Shown: one piece after another, positions 11,267 to 22,681 of the stretch | How positions within the stretch are numbered: position 1 is the stretch's first letter | Layout of the letters: each line of letters starts with the position of its first letter | NCBI RefSeq assembly: GCF_033568475.1 | Contig: NW_027331833.1 | Span: 1,922,001 to 1,986,000, forward strand | DNA from: Henckelia pumila | Lineage: Eukaryota; Streptophyta; Magnoliopsida; Lamiales; Gesneriaceae | Direction: 5' to 3' | DNA length: 64,000 bases | The notes under the pieces: model-generated | Seen by the model: the letters and a program-made list of their open reading frames with translations, nothing else | Database searches by the model: none | What the model was told of the DNA's origin: nothing | Made by a program: the position numbers and the translations under genes

Positions 11267-11677
11267 ATGAGTAATAGTAATGGTTTATCAGTTGAGCAAG
11301 AGTATGAGATCCGAAAGGAACTGTACAGGAGGAGAGTTTTCGAGAAGGGAATGAAGATGTGGCATTTTCTTGACTCTCTACGTTGTCCTCGTCGTGCTAA
11401 CCTTCCTCCATTGACTCCTGCAATGCGTCGCCGTAATCATGCTAGAATGCGATGGTGCAAATTCATGCTTGGTACTCAAAATACTCGAGATGTCTTGAAG
11501 TCTTCAGGAGTTCGGCTTCTCATTCTTCTCAAGGAGCGAGATGAGATGCAGAACATATGCTTTGAAGATGACTTCTGCAATGGTCAAGGCTCTCTAAGTG
11601 CTTGGATGATCAACTGGAGCCAAGAAATGCGTAGTAGAATAGATTCTGCTCGTGTAACTTATGATGCAGATCAATGA
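11267..11677 (+). CDS. Antisense ORF B inside copia-1 (136 aa), unknown function
   Basis: This ORF runs opposite to the retroelement, just past the end of pol. It starts at ATG 11267, 59 bp after a TATAAAAG box, and encodes a basic, Trp-rich protein (MSNSNGLSVEQEYEI..., KGMKMWHFLDSLRC..., WCKFMLGTQ, SSGVRLLILLKER, WMINWSQEMRSRI). It has no membrane segment or known motif that I recognise. It appears to be a distant relative of ORF A (10223-10624): both share a pattern of Leu-Gly, then Gly-Val, Lys-Glu, Trp and Met-Arg-x-Arg at similar spacing. It could be an antisense accessory protein or a captured host gene pair. Confidence 0.5.
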   Translation: MSNSNGLSVEQEYEIRKELYRRRVFEKGMKMWHFLDSLRCPRRANLPPLTPAMRRRNHARMRWCKFMLGTQNTRDVLKSSGVRLLILLKERDEMQNICFEDDFCNGQGSLSAWMINWSQEMRSRIDSARVTYDADQ

Positions 11678-11776
11678 ATGAAATGCAATATCTTTATGTT
11701 TTTCATATGTTCCTTTGTTCTTGAACAAAAAGTTTTATTATTGTATATCAAATATTCCCCCTAAACAAGTTCTTAA

Positions 11777-13220
11777 CTAATTAATATCAATTAAACCAAG
11801 AACATTACGAAAATAAGAAAACTTAGCGTCGGGTAAAGACTTTGTGAAAATATCAGCAACTTGCTGATCAGTTGAGACATGTTCCAGATGAACATCTTTC
11901 TTTTGAACATGGTCTCGGATGAAGTGATGACGAATGTCAATGTGTTTTGTTATGAAATGCAAGATAGGATTATATGTAATAGCAATTGCACTTGTATTGT
12001 CATAGAAAATAGGTGATTCAGATGAATCAACACCATAATCTCTGAGTTGCTGTTGAATCCATAACAATCGTGCGCAACAACTTCCTGCGGCTAAGTATTC
12101 TGATTCAGCTGTAGACGTAGCAATAGAAGTTTGTTTCTTACTAAACCAAGAAATAAGCATGTCTCCAAGAAATTGACAAGTACCACTTGTGCTTTTATGA
12201 TCAATTCTGCAACCTGAATAATCTGCATCTGAATATCCAATAAGATTAAAACTTGAATCCTTTGGATATCATAATCCGACGTTCTGAGTTCCTTTAAGAT
12301 ATTTGAAAATCCTTTTGGCAGCAATGTAGTGAGATTGCTTAGGATCAGATTGAAATCTTGCACACAGACTGACTGAGAACATAATGTTCGGTCTGCTTGC
12401 TGTCAGATAAAGTAAAGAACCTATAAGTCCTCTGAATAAGGTTTGATCTACTGAAGGTCCAGCTTTATCTTTATCCAATTTGATAGAAGCGCTCATTGGT
12501 GTACTAGCAGCAGAGCAATTCTCCATTCCAAATTTCTTTAGGAGTTCCTTTGTGTATTTAACCTGATTTATAAATATTCCTTTGTCCATCTGTCTGACTT
12601 GTAATCCAAGGAAGAATGTTAATTCTCTCATCATACACATCTTGAATTTGTCATACATCATCTTAGAAAATTTCTTACATAATTTGGGGTTAGTTGACCC
12701 AAATATGATGTCATCAACATATATTTGCACTAATAAAGTATGATCGCCTTTGGAAAATTTAAAAAGAATTTTATCTACAGAACCAACAGTAAAACCATGA
12801 ACATTAAGAAAAAGTGAGAGAGTATCATACCAAGCTCGTGGAGCTTGTTTCAACCCATAAAGAGCTTTATCCAGTTTGAACACATGATCTGGATAAGTTT
12901 TGCTTTCAAAACCTGGGGGTTGTTCAACAAATACTTTTTCTTGGAGAAGACCATTGAGAAATGCACTTTTAACATCCATCTGGAATACCTTAAAGTCCTT
13001 GAAGGCAGCATAAGCAAGAATATTCTAATAGCTTCAAGTCTAGCTACAAGAGCAAATGTTTCATCAAAATCAATACCTTCTTCTTGTCTGTAACCCTGTG
13101 CTACTAATCGAGCCTTATTTCTTATTACCGTACCACTTTCATTGAGTTTATTTTTAAATACCCATCTATTTCATATTATAGATTTATCTGAGGGCCTAGG
13201 AACTAAATGCCAGACAGAGT
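11777..13220 (-). pseudogene. Copia-1 reverse transcriptase and RNase H
   Basis: RT N-terminal sequence ([20 protein letters not shown]) lies near 13050-13125 and is separated by frame breaks from the main RT block (12979 to 12269). That block holds [20 protein letters not shown] and the catalytic YVDDIIFGS. RNase H (12160 to 11777) has SWFSKKQTSIATSTAESEY and KHIDIRHHFIRD. RT and RNase H share one frame and are joined through a single TGA (about 12267-12269) in place of Trp. The last codons end at 11777. Confidence 0.85.
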
Positions 13221-13224
13221 TCCT

Positions 13225-14541
13225 TTAAAATTGGTTCAGTTCATCTTGCATAGCTTCTATCCAATTACTGTCAAGAAGAGCTTCTTCTATCTTCTTAGGT
13301 TCTATATGAGAAATAAAAGCAGCATGCATGAATTCATTAATCATCTGACCTCTGGTTCTCAAAGGTGCCGATGGATTACCTATTACCAGACTTGGTGGGT
13401 GAGTTTTGGACCATCTGTAATGATGATCTGTGTTTCCTTGTTGGATTTGATCATTGTGAGGTTCAACAAGATCTGTGTCAATTAGTATGTCATTATCAAC
13501 TGGAGGTTCTTCTGTTCTCTGTTCTTCACCCTGATCTGGCTCATATTGAATTTCTCTGTTCTGTATGATATGGATCTCTTCCTCATCATCTGTGTCAAGC
13601 TTTGAATATTTTATTCTGATACTAAGATCATTTAAGCTTGGAGATTCATTAGTGATAGATGTTTCATCAAACACAATGTGAACTGATTCTTCAACTGTTA
13701 GAGATTTAGTATTAAACGCTCTATATGCTTTACTAACAGATGAGTAACCAAGAAATATTCCAGCATCTGATCTGACATCGAGTGCAGTCAGATGAGTCTT
13801 ACCATTTTTATGTATGAAACATTTACAGCCAAATACTTTGAAATAAGATATCACTGGAACTTTACCATACCAGATCTCATAGGGTGTTTTTCCAACTTTC
13901 TTATTAATCATTGATCTGTTCTGAGTATAACAAGCTGTGTTTACAGCTTCTGCCCAAAAATTTTGTGAAATACCTGAATCAGCAATCATTGTTCTAGCAG
14001 CTTCCTTCAGAGTTCTATTTCTCCTTTCTGCAACACCATTTTGTTGTAGCGTTCTAGCTGCTGAATACTCATGCTTGATTCCATGATTTTCAAGATAAGT
14101 AGACAGAGTTTGATTTGTAAACTCGGTTCCTCTGTCACTTCTAATTTTATCAATCGATTGAGATTTCTCATTTTGAAGTCTTAAGAGAAGTTTAATCAAT
14201 TGGGTGGCAGTTTTATCTTTGTATTTTAAAAATATCGTCCAAGTGAATCTCGAGAAATCGTCAACAATAACTAGGGTGTACTTCATTCCCCCTAAGCTCG
14301 TTACTGGTATAGGACCAAAAAGATCCATGTGCAATAGTTCTAATCTTTTGGAAGAAGATTTACATCCTTTTTTATTAAAAGTTGATCTGATCTGCTTACC
14401 CAGTTGGCAGGCAGAACACACTTTATCTTTTGAAAAATCAATTTTAGGCAGACCTGTAACCAATTCATGTTTACTCAGATTGGCTAACGCTTTGAAGTTT
14501 AAGTGATTTAGTCTCTTGTGCCATACCCAATTTTGGTTCAT
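13225..14541 (-). CDS. Copia-1 integrase domain, open for 438 codons
   Basis: Integrase inserts the cDNA into the genome. The N-terminal HHCC zinc-binding unit is visible (WHKRLNHLNFKALANL, then CSACQLGK). The DDE core follows: LHMDLFGP, RSDRGTEFTN, and NGVAERRNRTLKEAARTM. The C-terminal part (FGCKCFIHKNGKTH, then IFLGYSSVSKAYR) is present, followed by an acidic linker towards RT. No stop interrupts this part, though it is frameshifted relative to its neighbours. Confidence 0.88.
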   Translation of the reverse strand: MNQNWVWHKRLNHLNFKALANLSKHELVTGLPKIDFSKDKVCSACQLGKQIRSTFNKKGCKSSSKRLELLHMDLFGPIPVTSLGGMKYTLVIVDDFSRFTWTIFLKYKDKTATQLIKLLLRLQNEKSQSIDKIRSDRGTEFTNQTLSTYLENHGIKHEYSAARTLQQNGVAERRNRTLKEAARTMIADSGISQNFWAEAVNTACYTQNRSMINKKVGKTPYEIWYGKVPVISYFKVFGCKCFIHKNGKTHLTALDVRSDAGIFLGYSSVSKAYRAFNTKSLTVEESVHIVFDETSITNESPSLNDLSIRIKYSKLDTDDEEEIHIIQNREIQYEPDQGEEQRTEEPPVDNDILIDTDLVEPHNDQIQQGNTDHHYRWSKTHPPSLVIGNPSAPLRTRGQMINEFMHAAFISHIEPKKIEEALLDSNWIEAMQDELNQF

Positions 14542-14549
14542 CTTTGTTG

Positions 14550-15000
14550 TTACCAGACAGACTGTAGTGAGTGGTTGATCCGACCAATTACCTTATAAGT
14601 ATTTCCACTTCTCTCACCTGTCATAATGGTTAGTCCAGATTGATCTTTTACAATGCAAGTGTGCTTTTGGAATTCTACACAGTAGTCATAATCACACAAT
14701 TGACTAATACTAATCAGATTATATTTTAAATTTTCTACAAGTAATACATCTTTAATGCGAATATTTCCATGGATAAGCTTACCCTTACCCATGGTTGTAC
14801 CTTTAGAGTTATCTCCGAAGGTAATCTTAGGTCCTGATCCTGGAATATAGTCAGATAGCATTCTTCTGTCTCATGTCATATGCCTTGAGCATCCACTATC
14901 CAAATACCAAACTGTTTTCTTAATGAGTTCATTTTTGTTTACCTGCAAAAGTAGAGTAAAATAACTTTGGTCCTCATTCCTACTTAGGTCCACGCTGGAT
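14550..15000 (-). pseudogene. Copia-1 protease region
   Basis: The aspartic protease signature WYLDSGCSRHMT is encoded near 14870-14910. It is followed by an in-frame TGA and then by ...GSGPKITFGDNSKG (from 14861). The sequence between gag and this motif (14960-15250) has stops and looks decayed. A TTTTGCAG|G sequence at about 14940-14950 resembles a splice acceptor, but I do not claim an intron. Confidence 0.7.
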
Positions 15001-15252
15001 TAATCCCTTTGGAATCCATACTTGTATTATTCTTACAGGCTTTCCATGGTGTCTTCCTTTTGAGATAACTGATTCATCTAATGACCTTTGTGCATTGTGC
15101 TGTGTATGCCAAGTGTAGTGATCATATTGATTGTTACTTTTTGACTTCCAATACTTTCTATAAAAGTTATTAGAATGTGGTTTATGTTGAGTTGATGAAG
15201 TTCTTTGCCTTTCAAGACCATGTCCAGACCAATTTGATCTAGGTTTAGTCCA

Positions 15253-16962
15253 TCAAGACTTAGATCTGTCTGGCTCAACATATCCCAGCCCTCTATGTAA
15301 GAGTTTACTCTGTTGAGGTATTGAATATGTCATAGGAATCTCTGGTTCATATATCGTGCTAGATCTCACAAACTTCATGGATTTAAAGTTGTTATTTTCC
15401 AGGAAAGATTGAGTAGTTGAGATAGATGAACTTCCTTCATTCATGCTGTAGCCTAAGCCAGATTTATCTCCAGCTTGCTTCTGCATTCCGGTAAGTTTAT
15501 CTAAGGATATCGATGCTTTATTCCAAGAGTTTACTAGATCTGTTAATATCTGATTTTCAGATAGAGTTTCTTGAAGCTGACTTCTCATATCATTGTTCTC
15601 AGTCATTAACAAACTTATCTGAGCTTTTAGACTGTCTGATCCAGTGTACTCATCTGAGTTACTTTGATCTGACTTATCTGTTGAGCTCTTTCTATTTGTT
15701 CTGACCTCATCAAACTTATGAGATAGCATGTGATATTCATTAACCATATTATTTAATGCATTAATAAGATCTTCCTTACTAAATTCATCAGAAGTAAAGT
15801 CAAGTACCTCTCCATCATCTGGAATATCAGCGTCATTAGCCATAAGACATTTGTTAGCTTCATCTCCACTTTCACTTGATGATGTTTCTGAATCAGATGA
15901 AGTGGAGTCCGATTCAGCCCATTTGTTGTTGCTTTCATCTGCTAATAGGGCTTTTTGTTCTTTCTTCCTGCTAAATCTCTTCCTTTCTTCTCTTGAATTC
16001 TTCTTGTATGATGTTCTTTTCTCATCTTTCTTAGGTTTGGTACAATCGGCTATGAAGTGTCCTTCTTTTCCACAATTGTAGCAAGCTCGATTTTCTTCAG
16101 CTGGTTCCTTTGGTTTGAAGCTTGATCTGTTTGTTCTTTGGAAATTATTGTGATTCTTCCTCTTGAATCTTCCAAACTTCTTAACAAATAGTTACATTGC
16201 ATCACTACTGATTTTTTCTGCGGTTTTCATTGCTGGGATTTCATCTGATGCAGTGAGAGCTTTAGTAACTTGTGATGTTGATGTGTCTTCCTCAGTTCGA
16301 ACTCCCAGCTCGAACTCATAGGCTTTGATATCTACAAATAGATCATGTAGTTCGATCTTATTGAGGTCTTTGGATTCTCTCATTGCTACTGTATTCACAT
16401 CCCATTCTCGTGGAAGAGCTCTCATGACTTTGAGTGCTACTTCACGGTTGCTGTAACTTTTTCCGAGTGCATTTATCTCAATCATAATGCTGCTGAATCT
16501 TTTATCAAATTCATTCATTGTTTCTCCTGGTTTCATCTTTATGTTATCAAACTTTTGAATGGCCACCATGAGTTTGTTTTCCTTTGTTTGATCATTTCCT
16601 TCACATAGTTGGGTGAGCTTTTTCCATATTTCTTTGGCAGTAGTGCAGCTTTTGATCTTGCTAAACATGTTCTTGTCCAGAGTTTTGTATAGTATGTCTC
16701 GGGCTACATTGTCCAGATTGGATTTCCGCTTATATTCAGAAGTCCATTCAGATCGAGGCTTTTCTATCATCTGTGGAGCACCTTCAGTGATAGCAACTGC
16801 AGTGTTAACTTTCATAATCTTCATTGGTCCATCTGTTACTACGAACCACATGTCATCATCCAGTGCTGATAGATGTGCATGCATACGAATTTTTCAGTCA
16901 TCATAATCTTCTTTTGAGAACATAGGAATTTTACTAAACGATGTCATAGCTAAAGATGCCAT
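15253..16962 (-). pseudogene. Copia-1 gag
   Basis: Gag forms the particle and binds the RNA. The likely start is the ATG at 16962. The frame is broken by TGA at 16894-16896, where family members have Trp, and by TAA at 16190-16192, then ends with TGA at 15253. A CCHC zinc knuckle, CYNCGKEGHFIADC, lies near 16035-16085. A UBN2-type gag core lies in 16192-16884. An acidic, Ser-rich stretch and a coiled-coil-like region (15253-15843) follow the knuckle. All parts share one frame, so only point stops separate them. Confidence 0.8.
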
Positions 16963-16997
16963 AGTTTAAGAGACGATTCAGGTGATAAGCAAGAACT

Positions 16998-17009
16998 GCT
17001 CTGATACCA
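16998..17009 (-). other. Copia-1 primer binding site, initiator tRNA-Met type
   Basis: The minus strand reads TGGTATCAGAGC two bases inside the 5' LTR. This is the standard primer site of many plant copia elements. Confidence 0.9.
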
Positions 17010-17011
17010 CT

Positions 17012-18183
17012 TGTTAGGATCGAAAATATGTGTAGAGGGAGGGGGGGGGGGTGAATACACTATTTTAAAATTTTAACGAGTCTTCGATATGATTTGTTAA
17101 AATCAGACATAAGTTTTTGTTGCTTAAAACTTTTGATCTGCTCGAAAGATCTGAAAGATAACAGGCGGAAGAAATCTTTCTTGCAGATTGAATATATGTA
17201 AAGCTAAGGCAGATAAGGTAAAGTAAGTGCAGTAAATAAATGGATAGAGTTGTTTCTGGATGTTCGGAGATGAATTCTCCTACGTCACCCCTTCTTCTGT
17301 TTCCAGAAGGATTTCACTAGAAGACTTTGATTTATACAAGGCTTTGTACAAATCCAATCCAATCAATCCTTTGAGAGGAACTCCTAGCAATACTTTCTCT
17401 TGAAGCAGATCGAACGTTCTGCTTTGAATTATACAGTACAAATACAGAGTGTATTTCGGTGTTTTGATCTGGATAGCTATGAGTGACTTTGATCTGGATC
17501 GATTTCGTATATGCTTCCTTTGAAGTTTGATCGATCTTGAGAATATCTTCTAACTCAGAATATCGAGACTCTTATCTGATGATGTGTGTATCTGAGTTAT
17601 GCTGAGTGAAGGCTTTTTGAATGAACTTCGATTTAGATATCTTGTGTTTTTCACTCTTGGTCTCGTATTTGAATCTTTGAAGTGTTTGAGTATTTATAAT
17701 CTTCAAAAGTAGCCGGTGAGCCGCCAACAATTTCTGATGATGAGCCGCCAATCAATCTCTGATAGATAGCCGCCAACATTTCTTAATAAATAGCTCACAA
17801 ATCTCGACTTTGATGGAGGCAGATTAATGTTCAAAATATCATTAAATGATTTTGTCTTTTCTTCAACAATCTCAGCAACGGTTACTTTGAAGTGAGGCTT
17901 TTGATCTGGTTGAAAGCATGTTAGATCTGTCTTAGATCGATCTATAAAATCCGTTGAGAGTTTTCTTGATTGATCTGGATATCGGACACTTGTTCTGGAA
18001 ATTTATACTTCAATTGGTTTATCCAAATATCTTGCATTTTGATCTGGCATTATATTTGATCCGCTTGAAATCTCGGACATTTGATCTGGAAGAATCCGAA
18101 TAGATTTAGCCCTTAGATTATTTTATTACTTGATTTTGTTTTGACTTGTTATCACCGAAACTATTAGGGTTTGATCTCCAACA
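17012..18183 (-). repeat. Copia-1 5' LTR
   Basis: This is the promoter-bearing LTR for the minus-strand element. It lies next to the primer site and matches 3718-4886 throughout. Confidence 0.92.
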
Positions 18184-18899
18184 CATGTCACAAACAATTT
18201 TTGGTATAAATATTAAAAAATGAAAAAAATTACAAATTACATGGTATAAAAATAAAAAATGTGCCCTTCATATGAATAAAAATAAAAATTAAGTGTTAAC
18301 AAGGCCATTGAATTCCCCTTTAATATGATTAAAAATAAATAAAATTATATGGTTCGATTTCAGATTATATATATAAAAACTAAATCGAAAAAAATGATTC
18401 ATATTAGATTAATAGTTTTATTTATATTATGTATTTTATAAGATGATATTTAGTGTAAAAAATTTTCGAATAATTTTTAGTTGATTTTTTGTTGATTCAT
18501 TTAAATTTTAAAAGTTTTAAAATATGTAAATCATAATATATTATGAATAAAAATATAAAAAAATATGAAATTTATTGAATTAAAAATATAAATTCATCGA
18601 TAATATGACTAAAAATAAAAAATTATGAAAGTTACAAGATAAAAAAATAAAATTATATGTAAACTGGACTAAAAATGAAAAATAATGCATGTTATAGGAC
18701 TAAAATTGTAAATTCAGTGTTAACAAGATTTAAAATGAAAGTTCATGAAAGTTACAGGACTAAAAATGCGAATTCAATGTTAATAGGACCAAAAATGAAA
18801 AAAGAATGCAAATTACAGGACTAAAATTGCAAATTTACTTTTAACAAGACCAAAAATAAAAAATGTGCAAATTACAGGACCAAAAGTGTACTTTTCCCT
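18184..18899 (-). repeat. Right arm of the foldback element
   Basis: This is the inverted counterpart of 3036-3717. Units such as aggaccaaaaatgaaaaa recur about every 60 bases. Confidence 0.75.
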
Positions 18900-18916
18900 A
18901 AAATAGAGCAACATAA

Positions 18917-19535
18917 TGTTATCCAAAATATGCAAACTCAAAACGTGAATATTACAGAAATAATATTACAAGAAGAAAGAATGATCGTATAACAATTCAA
19001 TAGTATAACGAATACACAAATACTGAAAAGTATAAAGCAAACAAGTAAGGAAATAGTCAAGCAAACCGAGGCCTGTAACTAGTACAGTTTCCTTAAAACA
19101 GATTCGTCCACTCCACTAGATGCTTGAGGATCAATACGTATAGACGTTTGTTTCCCAGGATACAACGGAAAAACCAGTAGCAAACTAAGAACAAATTCAC
19201 TACTCCGGCGAACTTGAATCGTACCTTCACTTTATCACCAAAATTTAACGGAGGCCAAAAGAAAAGCTAACAATATGAAATGCAAGAGAATTCTTGAGTG
19301 AGATCTTGAATAATGTGTGTGTTTGGATTGAGGAAATGAGCACACTATTTATATGCTTCAAAAAGCACACCAAGAGTCATAAGATTAATTAACTCAATTA
19401 ATCTTTCATTTAACTCAAGAATGTGGAGAGCCAAAAGCCTCAAATTAATTCAAGAATGTGGAGAGCCAACAGACAATCACACATTCATGATCCATTATTT
19501 TCATTCAAAATTTTTATTTAAATATATTTCCAACA
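18917..19535 (-). repeat. Copia-2 3' LTR
   Basis: This 619-bp direct repeat of 23856-24474 is abutted by a short purine tract (minus strand TGTGGGGGAT at 19536-19545). Confidence 0.93.
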
Positions 19536-19832
19536 ATCCCCCACATGAATGAAAATTGATACGAATTTTGTTAATAAAGCTCTACAGTTGAATCCTGCAA
19601 AGGATAGGTAGGTGTTATCCTTTGAACCTTTCCTTGTGAAAGCATAGTAATGTACTGGATTGAGAATCTTTAAAAGCCCTGTGCTTATCCTCAACATTCA
19701 CTGTTTGCAATAGGAATAGACTAGGGATAACCCCCACAGTGATCTACCAAACCAGTGCGATTAGGTTATCCCATTGAACCTAGTTCTTGGGATCTCCAGT
19801 CAGCATAGGTTGGGTTTTTTTTTTGCACCAAT

Positions 19833-21386
19833 TTATTCCATAGGCTTCAGTATCATTCCTTTTGAAGATTTTTCAGCTAAATCTTTGTTTAACCCTTTGG
19901 TTAACGGATCCGCTATATTATCCTTTGACTTTACATAGTCAATAGAGATAACTCCAGTTGAGAGTAGTTGTCTAATGGTGTTGTGTCTACGACGTATATG
20001 TCTAGACTTTCCATTATACATCTTGCTTTGTGCCCTTCCGATCACAGATTGAGTATCACAATGAATGCAAATAGTCGGTACAGGTTTCACCCATCCTGGA
20101 ACATCTTCTAAAAATAGACGAAACCATTCAACTTCTTCAGCACACTTATCAAGTGCAATAAACTCAGATTTCATCGTGGATCTGACTATTACAGTTTGTT
20201 TAGAAGATTTCCAAGCAATTGATGCACCTCCTAAAATGAATACAAATCCACTTGTAAATTTTGAGTCTTTCATATCAGATATCCAGTTTGCATCATTGTA
20301 TCCTTCAATAACAGCAGGATATCTGGTATAGTGCAGCTCATGGTCACGAGTGTATCTTAAATACCTTAGCAATCTTATAATTGCTTTCCAGTGTTCATCT
20401 CCTGAATTACTGGTGAATCTGCTCAATTTGCTTACTGCATAGGTTATGTCTGGTCGTGTACAACTCATTAAGTACATCAGACTACCAATGACTCGAGAGT
20501 ATTCTAGTTGGGAGATACTCTCACCCCGATTCTTCGATAGATGTTGACTCGTATCTATCGGGGTTCTAGCCAATGCAGAGTCATCATTATTGAATTTCTC
20601 AAGAATTTTGTCCACATAATGTGACTGACATAGAACCATCCCTTCTGATGTTCTATGGATTTTAATTCCAAGAATGACATCGGCTAATCCCAAATCTTTC
20701 ATGTCGAATTTTGAGTTTAACAATTTCTTAGTGGATTTGATCATCATATCATTGCTTCCAATGATAAGCATGTCATCTACGTAAAGACACAAAATGAAGT
20801 AGCCACTTTCAGTGTTCTTTACGTATACACATTTGTCACACTCGTTGACTTTAAATCCACTTTCTAGCATGGCTTTGTCAAATTTTTCGTGTCATTGTTT
20901 TGGTGCTTGCTTTAAGCCATACAAAGACTTCACCAATTTACAAACCTTATTTTCTTGCCCAGGTGCAGAAAATCCCTCAGGTTGTTCCATGTAAATTTCT
21001 TCTTCTAAATCTCCATTTAGAAAAGCAGTCTTTACATTCATTTGGTGTACTTCAAGATTTCGCAAGGCGACAATTGAAAGTATCACTTGAATTGAAGTTA
21101 TTCTCGTTATTGGAGAATAAGTGTCAAAGTAATCAAGCCCTTCACGTTGACGGTAACCCTTGATTACGAATCTGACTTTATACTTATCTACTGTTCCATT
21201 TGATTTCATTTTTCGTTTAAAAATCCATTTATAACCTAGTGGTTTGCTTCCCGGAGGAAGGTCCACTAGTTCCCACGTATGATTTTGCAAAATGGATTCT
21301 ATTTCAGAATTTATAGCCTCTTTCCATTGAGGTCCTTCAGATGAATTTACAGCTTCCTTGAAGTTTTGAGGTTCACTTTCCATCAT
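19833..21386 (-). pseudogene. Copia-2 reverse transcriptase and RNase H
   Basis: RT starts with WKEAINSEIESILQNHTWEL and has KTAFLNGDLEEEIYM and YGLKQAPKQ. A TGA near 20883-20890 replaces Trp. [12 protein letters not shown] carries the catalytic pair. RNase H shows [19 protein letters not shown] and [15 protein letters not shown]. Both segments are in one frame, open apart from the single stop. Confidence 0.83.
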
Positions 21387-22046
21387 GAAAGTGATGAAAT
21401 CTGGACCAAATGATTTCTCAGCTCTAGCTCTTTTGCTACGTCTAGGTTCAACCTCGTAGTTAACCTCTTGTTTTTTTTTTTTTTTATTGTCTCATGTAAT
21501 CTTTTGGATGAACTTGGTTCTTCCTTAGATTTGCAAGGGAACACATGTTCAAAGAACGAAACATTTCTTGATTCCATTATCGTATTCTTATGAATGTTGG
21601 GAATTTGAGATTCATACACAAGGAATCGATAAGCGCTACTGTTGTGTGCATATCCTATTAAAATGCAATCAACAGTTTTTGGTCCAATTTTTACCTTTTC
21701 CGGAGTAGGTACGGCTACCTTGGCAAGACACCCCCATACTCGCAAATATTGGTATGAAGGTATTCTTCCTTTCCATAATTCATATGGACTTTTATCTTGC
21801 TTCTTTCGTGGTATCTTATTTAAAAGGTAATTAACTGTTAGAACAGCTTCCCCCCCACATGTTCTGTGATAAACCAGAACTCAGTAACAGTGCATTCATC
21901 ATTTCTTTCAAAGTGCGATTCTTTCGCTCTGCGAAACCATTTTGCTGAGGAGAGTAAGGTGCAGTTCTTTCATGTCTGATACCTTGTTGAGCACAAAACT
22001 CGGCAAATGGTGATTCATGCTCTCCTCCACGATCACTTCTTAGCAA

Positions 22047-22080
<34 letters not shown>

Positions 22081-22604
22081 CTTTTGTAGTGAACAAACTT
22101 CTCAATAGCTTCATCTTTACTTTTAAGAAGATACACATAACAATATTTTGTGCTATCGTCAATAAAAATAATGAAGTATTTGTTTCCACCACGTGTTTGT
22201 ACTCTTTTTAAATCACATAGAACATAGTGTATCAAATCAAGGGGTTCACATTCTCTTTCAACTGTTTGAAAAGATGATCTTGTTAGCTTTGCCTCAACAC
22301 AAGTTTCGCATTTGTGTTGTGTATCAATTTTGAATGTAGGAATGTTTTTCAAGTTAATTAATCTACGAATCGTATCATAATTAACATGTCCTAGTCTACC
22401 ATGCCACAAATTGAAAGACTCAAGCAAGTAAGCTGAAGATTTCATTTTATTGATCACGGGCTTAATAGCCATTACATTGAGTTTGAACAAACCATTGCTT
22501 GCATAGCATTTTCCTACAAACATTCCACTCTTAGAAAAAACAACTTTATCTGACTCAAACACAATGCGAAAACCATGCTTGTTAAGCAGTGACCCAGACA
22601 CCAA
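21383..22604 (-). pseudogene. Copia-2 integrase
   Basis: The HHCC unit (LWHGRLGHVNYDTI, CETCVEAK) and core motifs (IHYVLCDLKRV, RSDRGGEHESPF, NGFAERKNRTLKEMMNA) are in 22604-21831. The usual D in L-x-D-L is displaced (YVLCDL). After a frame break the C-terminal part (MRVWGCLAKVAVPTP, DCILIGYAHNSSAYRF) runs from 21745 to 21383. Confidence 0.8.
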
Positions 22605-22681
22605 GTTTTACGGGTGTCTGGCACATACAACACATTGTTCAAAGTCAGCTCTTTTTCAGAGGTCATCTTCAAAACCACTTT

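Larger units (their letters stand above)
3718..18183 (-). mobile_element. Copia-1: 14.5-kb SIRE-like Ty1/copia retrotransposon with extra ORFs
   Basis: Two direct repeats of 1169 and 1172 bp (TGTT...AACA) bound a minus-strand element. From right to left it has 5' LTR, tRNA-Met-type primer site, gag, protease, integrase, RT and RNase H in copia order, then about 6.9 kb of extra sequence, a polypurine tract and the 3' LTR. Flanking pentamers are cttgt (3713-3717) and catgt (18184-18188), a target duplication with one mismatch. The LTRs differ at about 40 sites by my count, near 96-97 percent identity. The YVDDIIFGSTN motif and integrase wording resemble the SIRE/Maximus lineage. Without the nested solo LTR it is about 12.35 kb. 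Stops and frameshifts in gag-pol make it non-functional. Confidence 0.9.
3036..18899. mobile_element. Foldback, Mutator-like element with ~0.7-kb inverted arms, split by copia-1
   Basis: The left arm (3036-3717) and the right arm (18184-18899) are long inverted copies of each other. Each is built of degenerate units around ttttggtcctgtaactt. A 9-bp direct repeat, aaaatagag, flanks the whole (3027-3035 and 18900-18908), which is the size made by Mutator-like elements. The arm tips read GGGAGAATTACAATTTTGG on the left and AGGGAAAAGTACACTTTTGG for the right in reverse complement. No transposase is present outside the inserted copia element, so this is non-autonomous. Copia-1 landed close to its centre. 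Confidence 0.7.

Noticed and set aside
14940..15005. Intron between gag and protease of copia-1
   Set aside because: A TTTTGCAG|G acceptor-like site exists, but no donor could be tied to a continuous frame; decay explains it equally well.
3036..18899. Reading the two arms as LTRs of one large retroelement
   Set aside because: The arms are inverted, not direct, and a 9-bp duplication flanks them.
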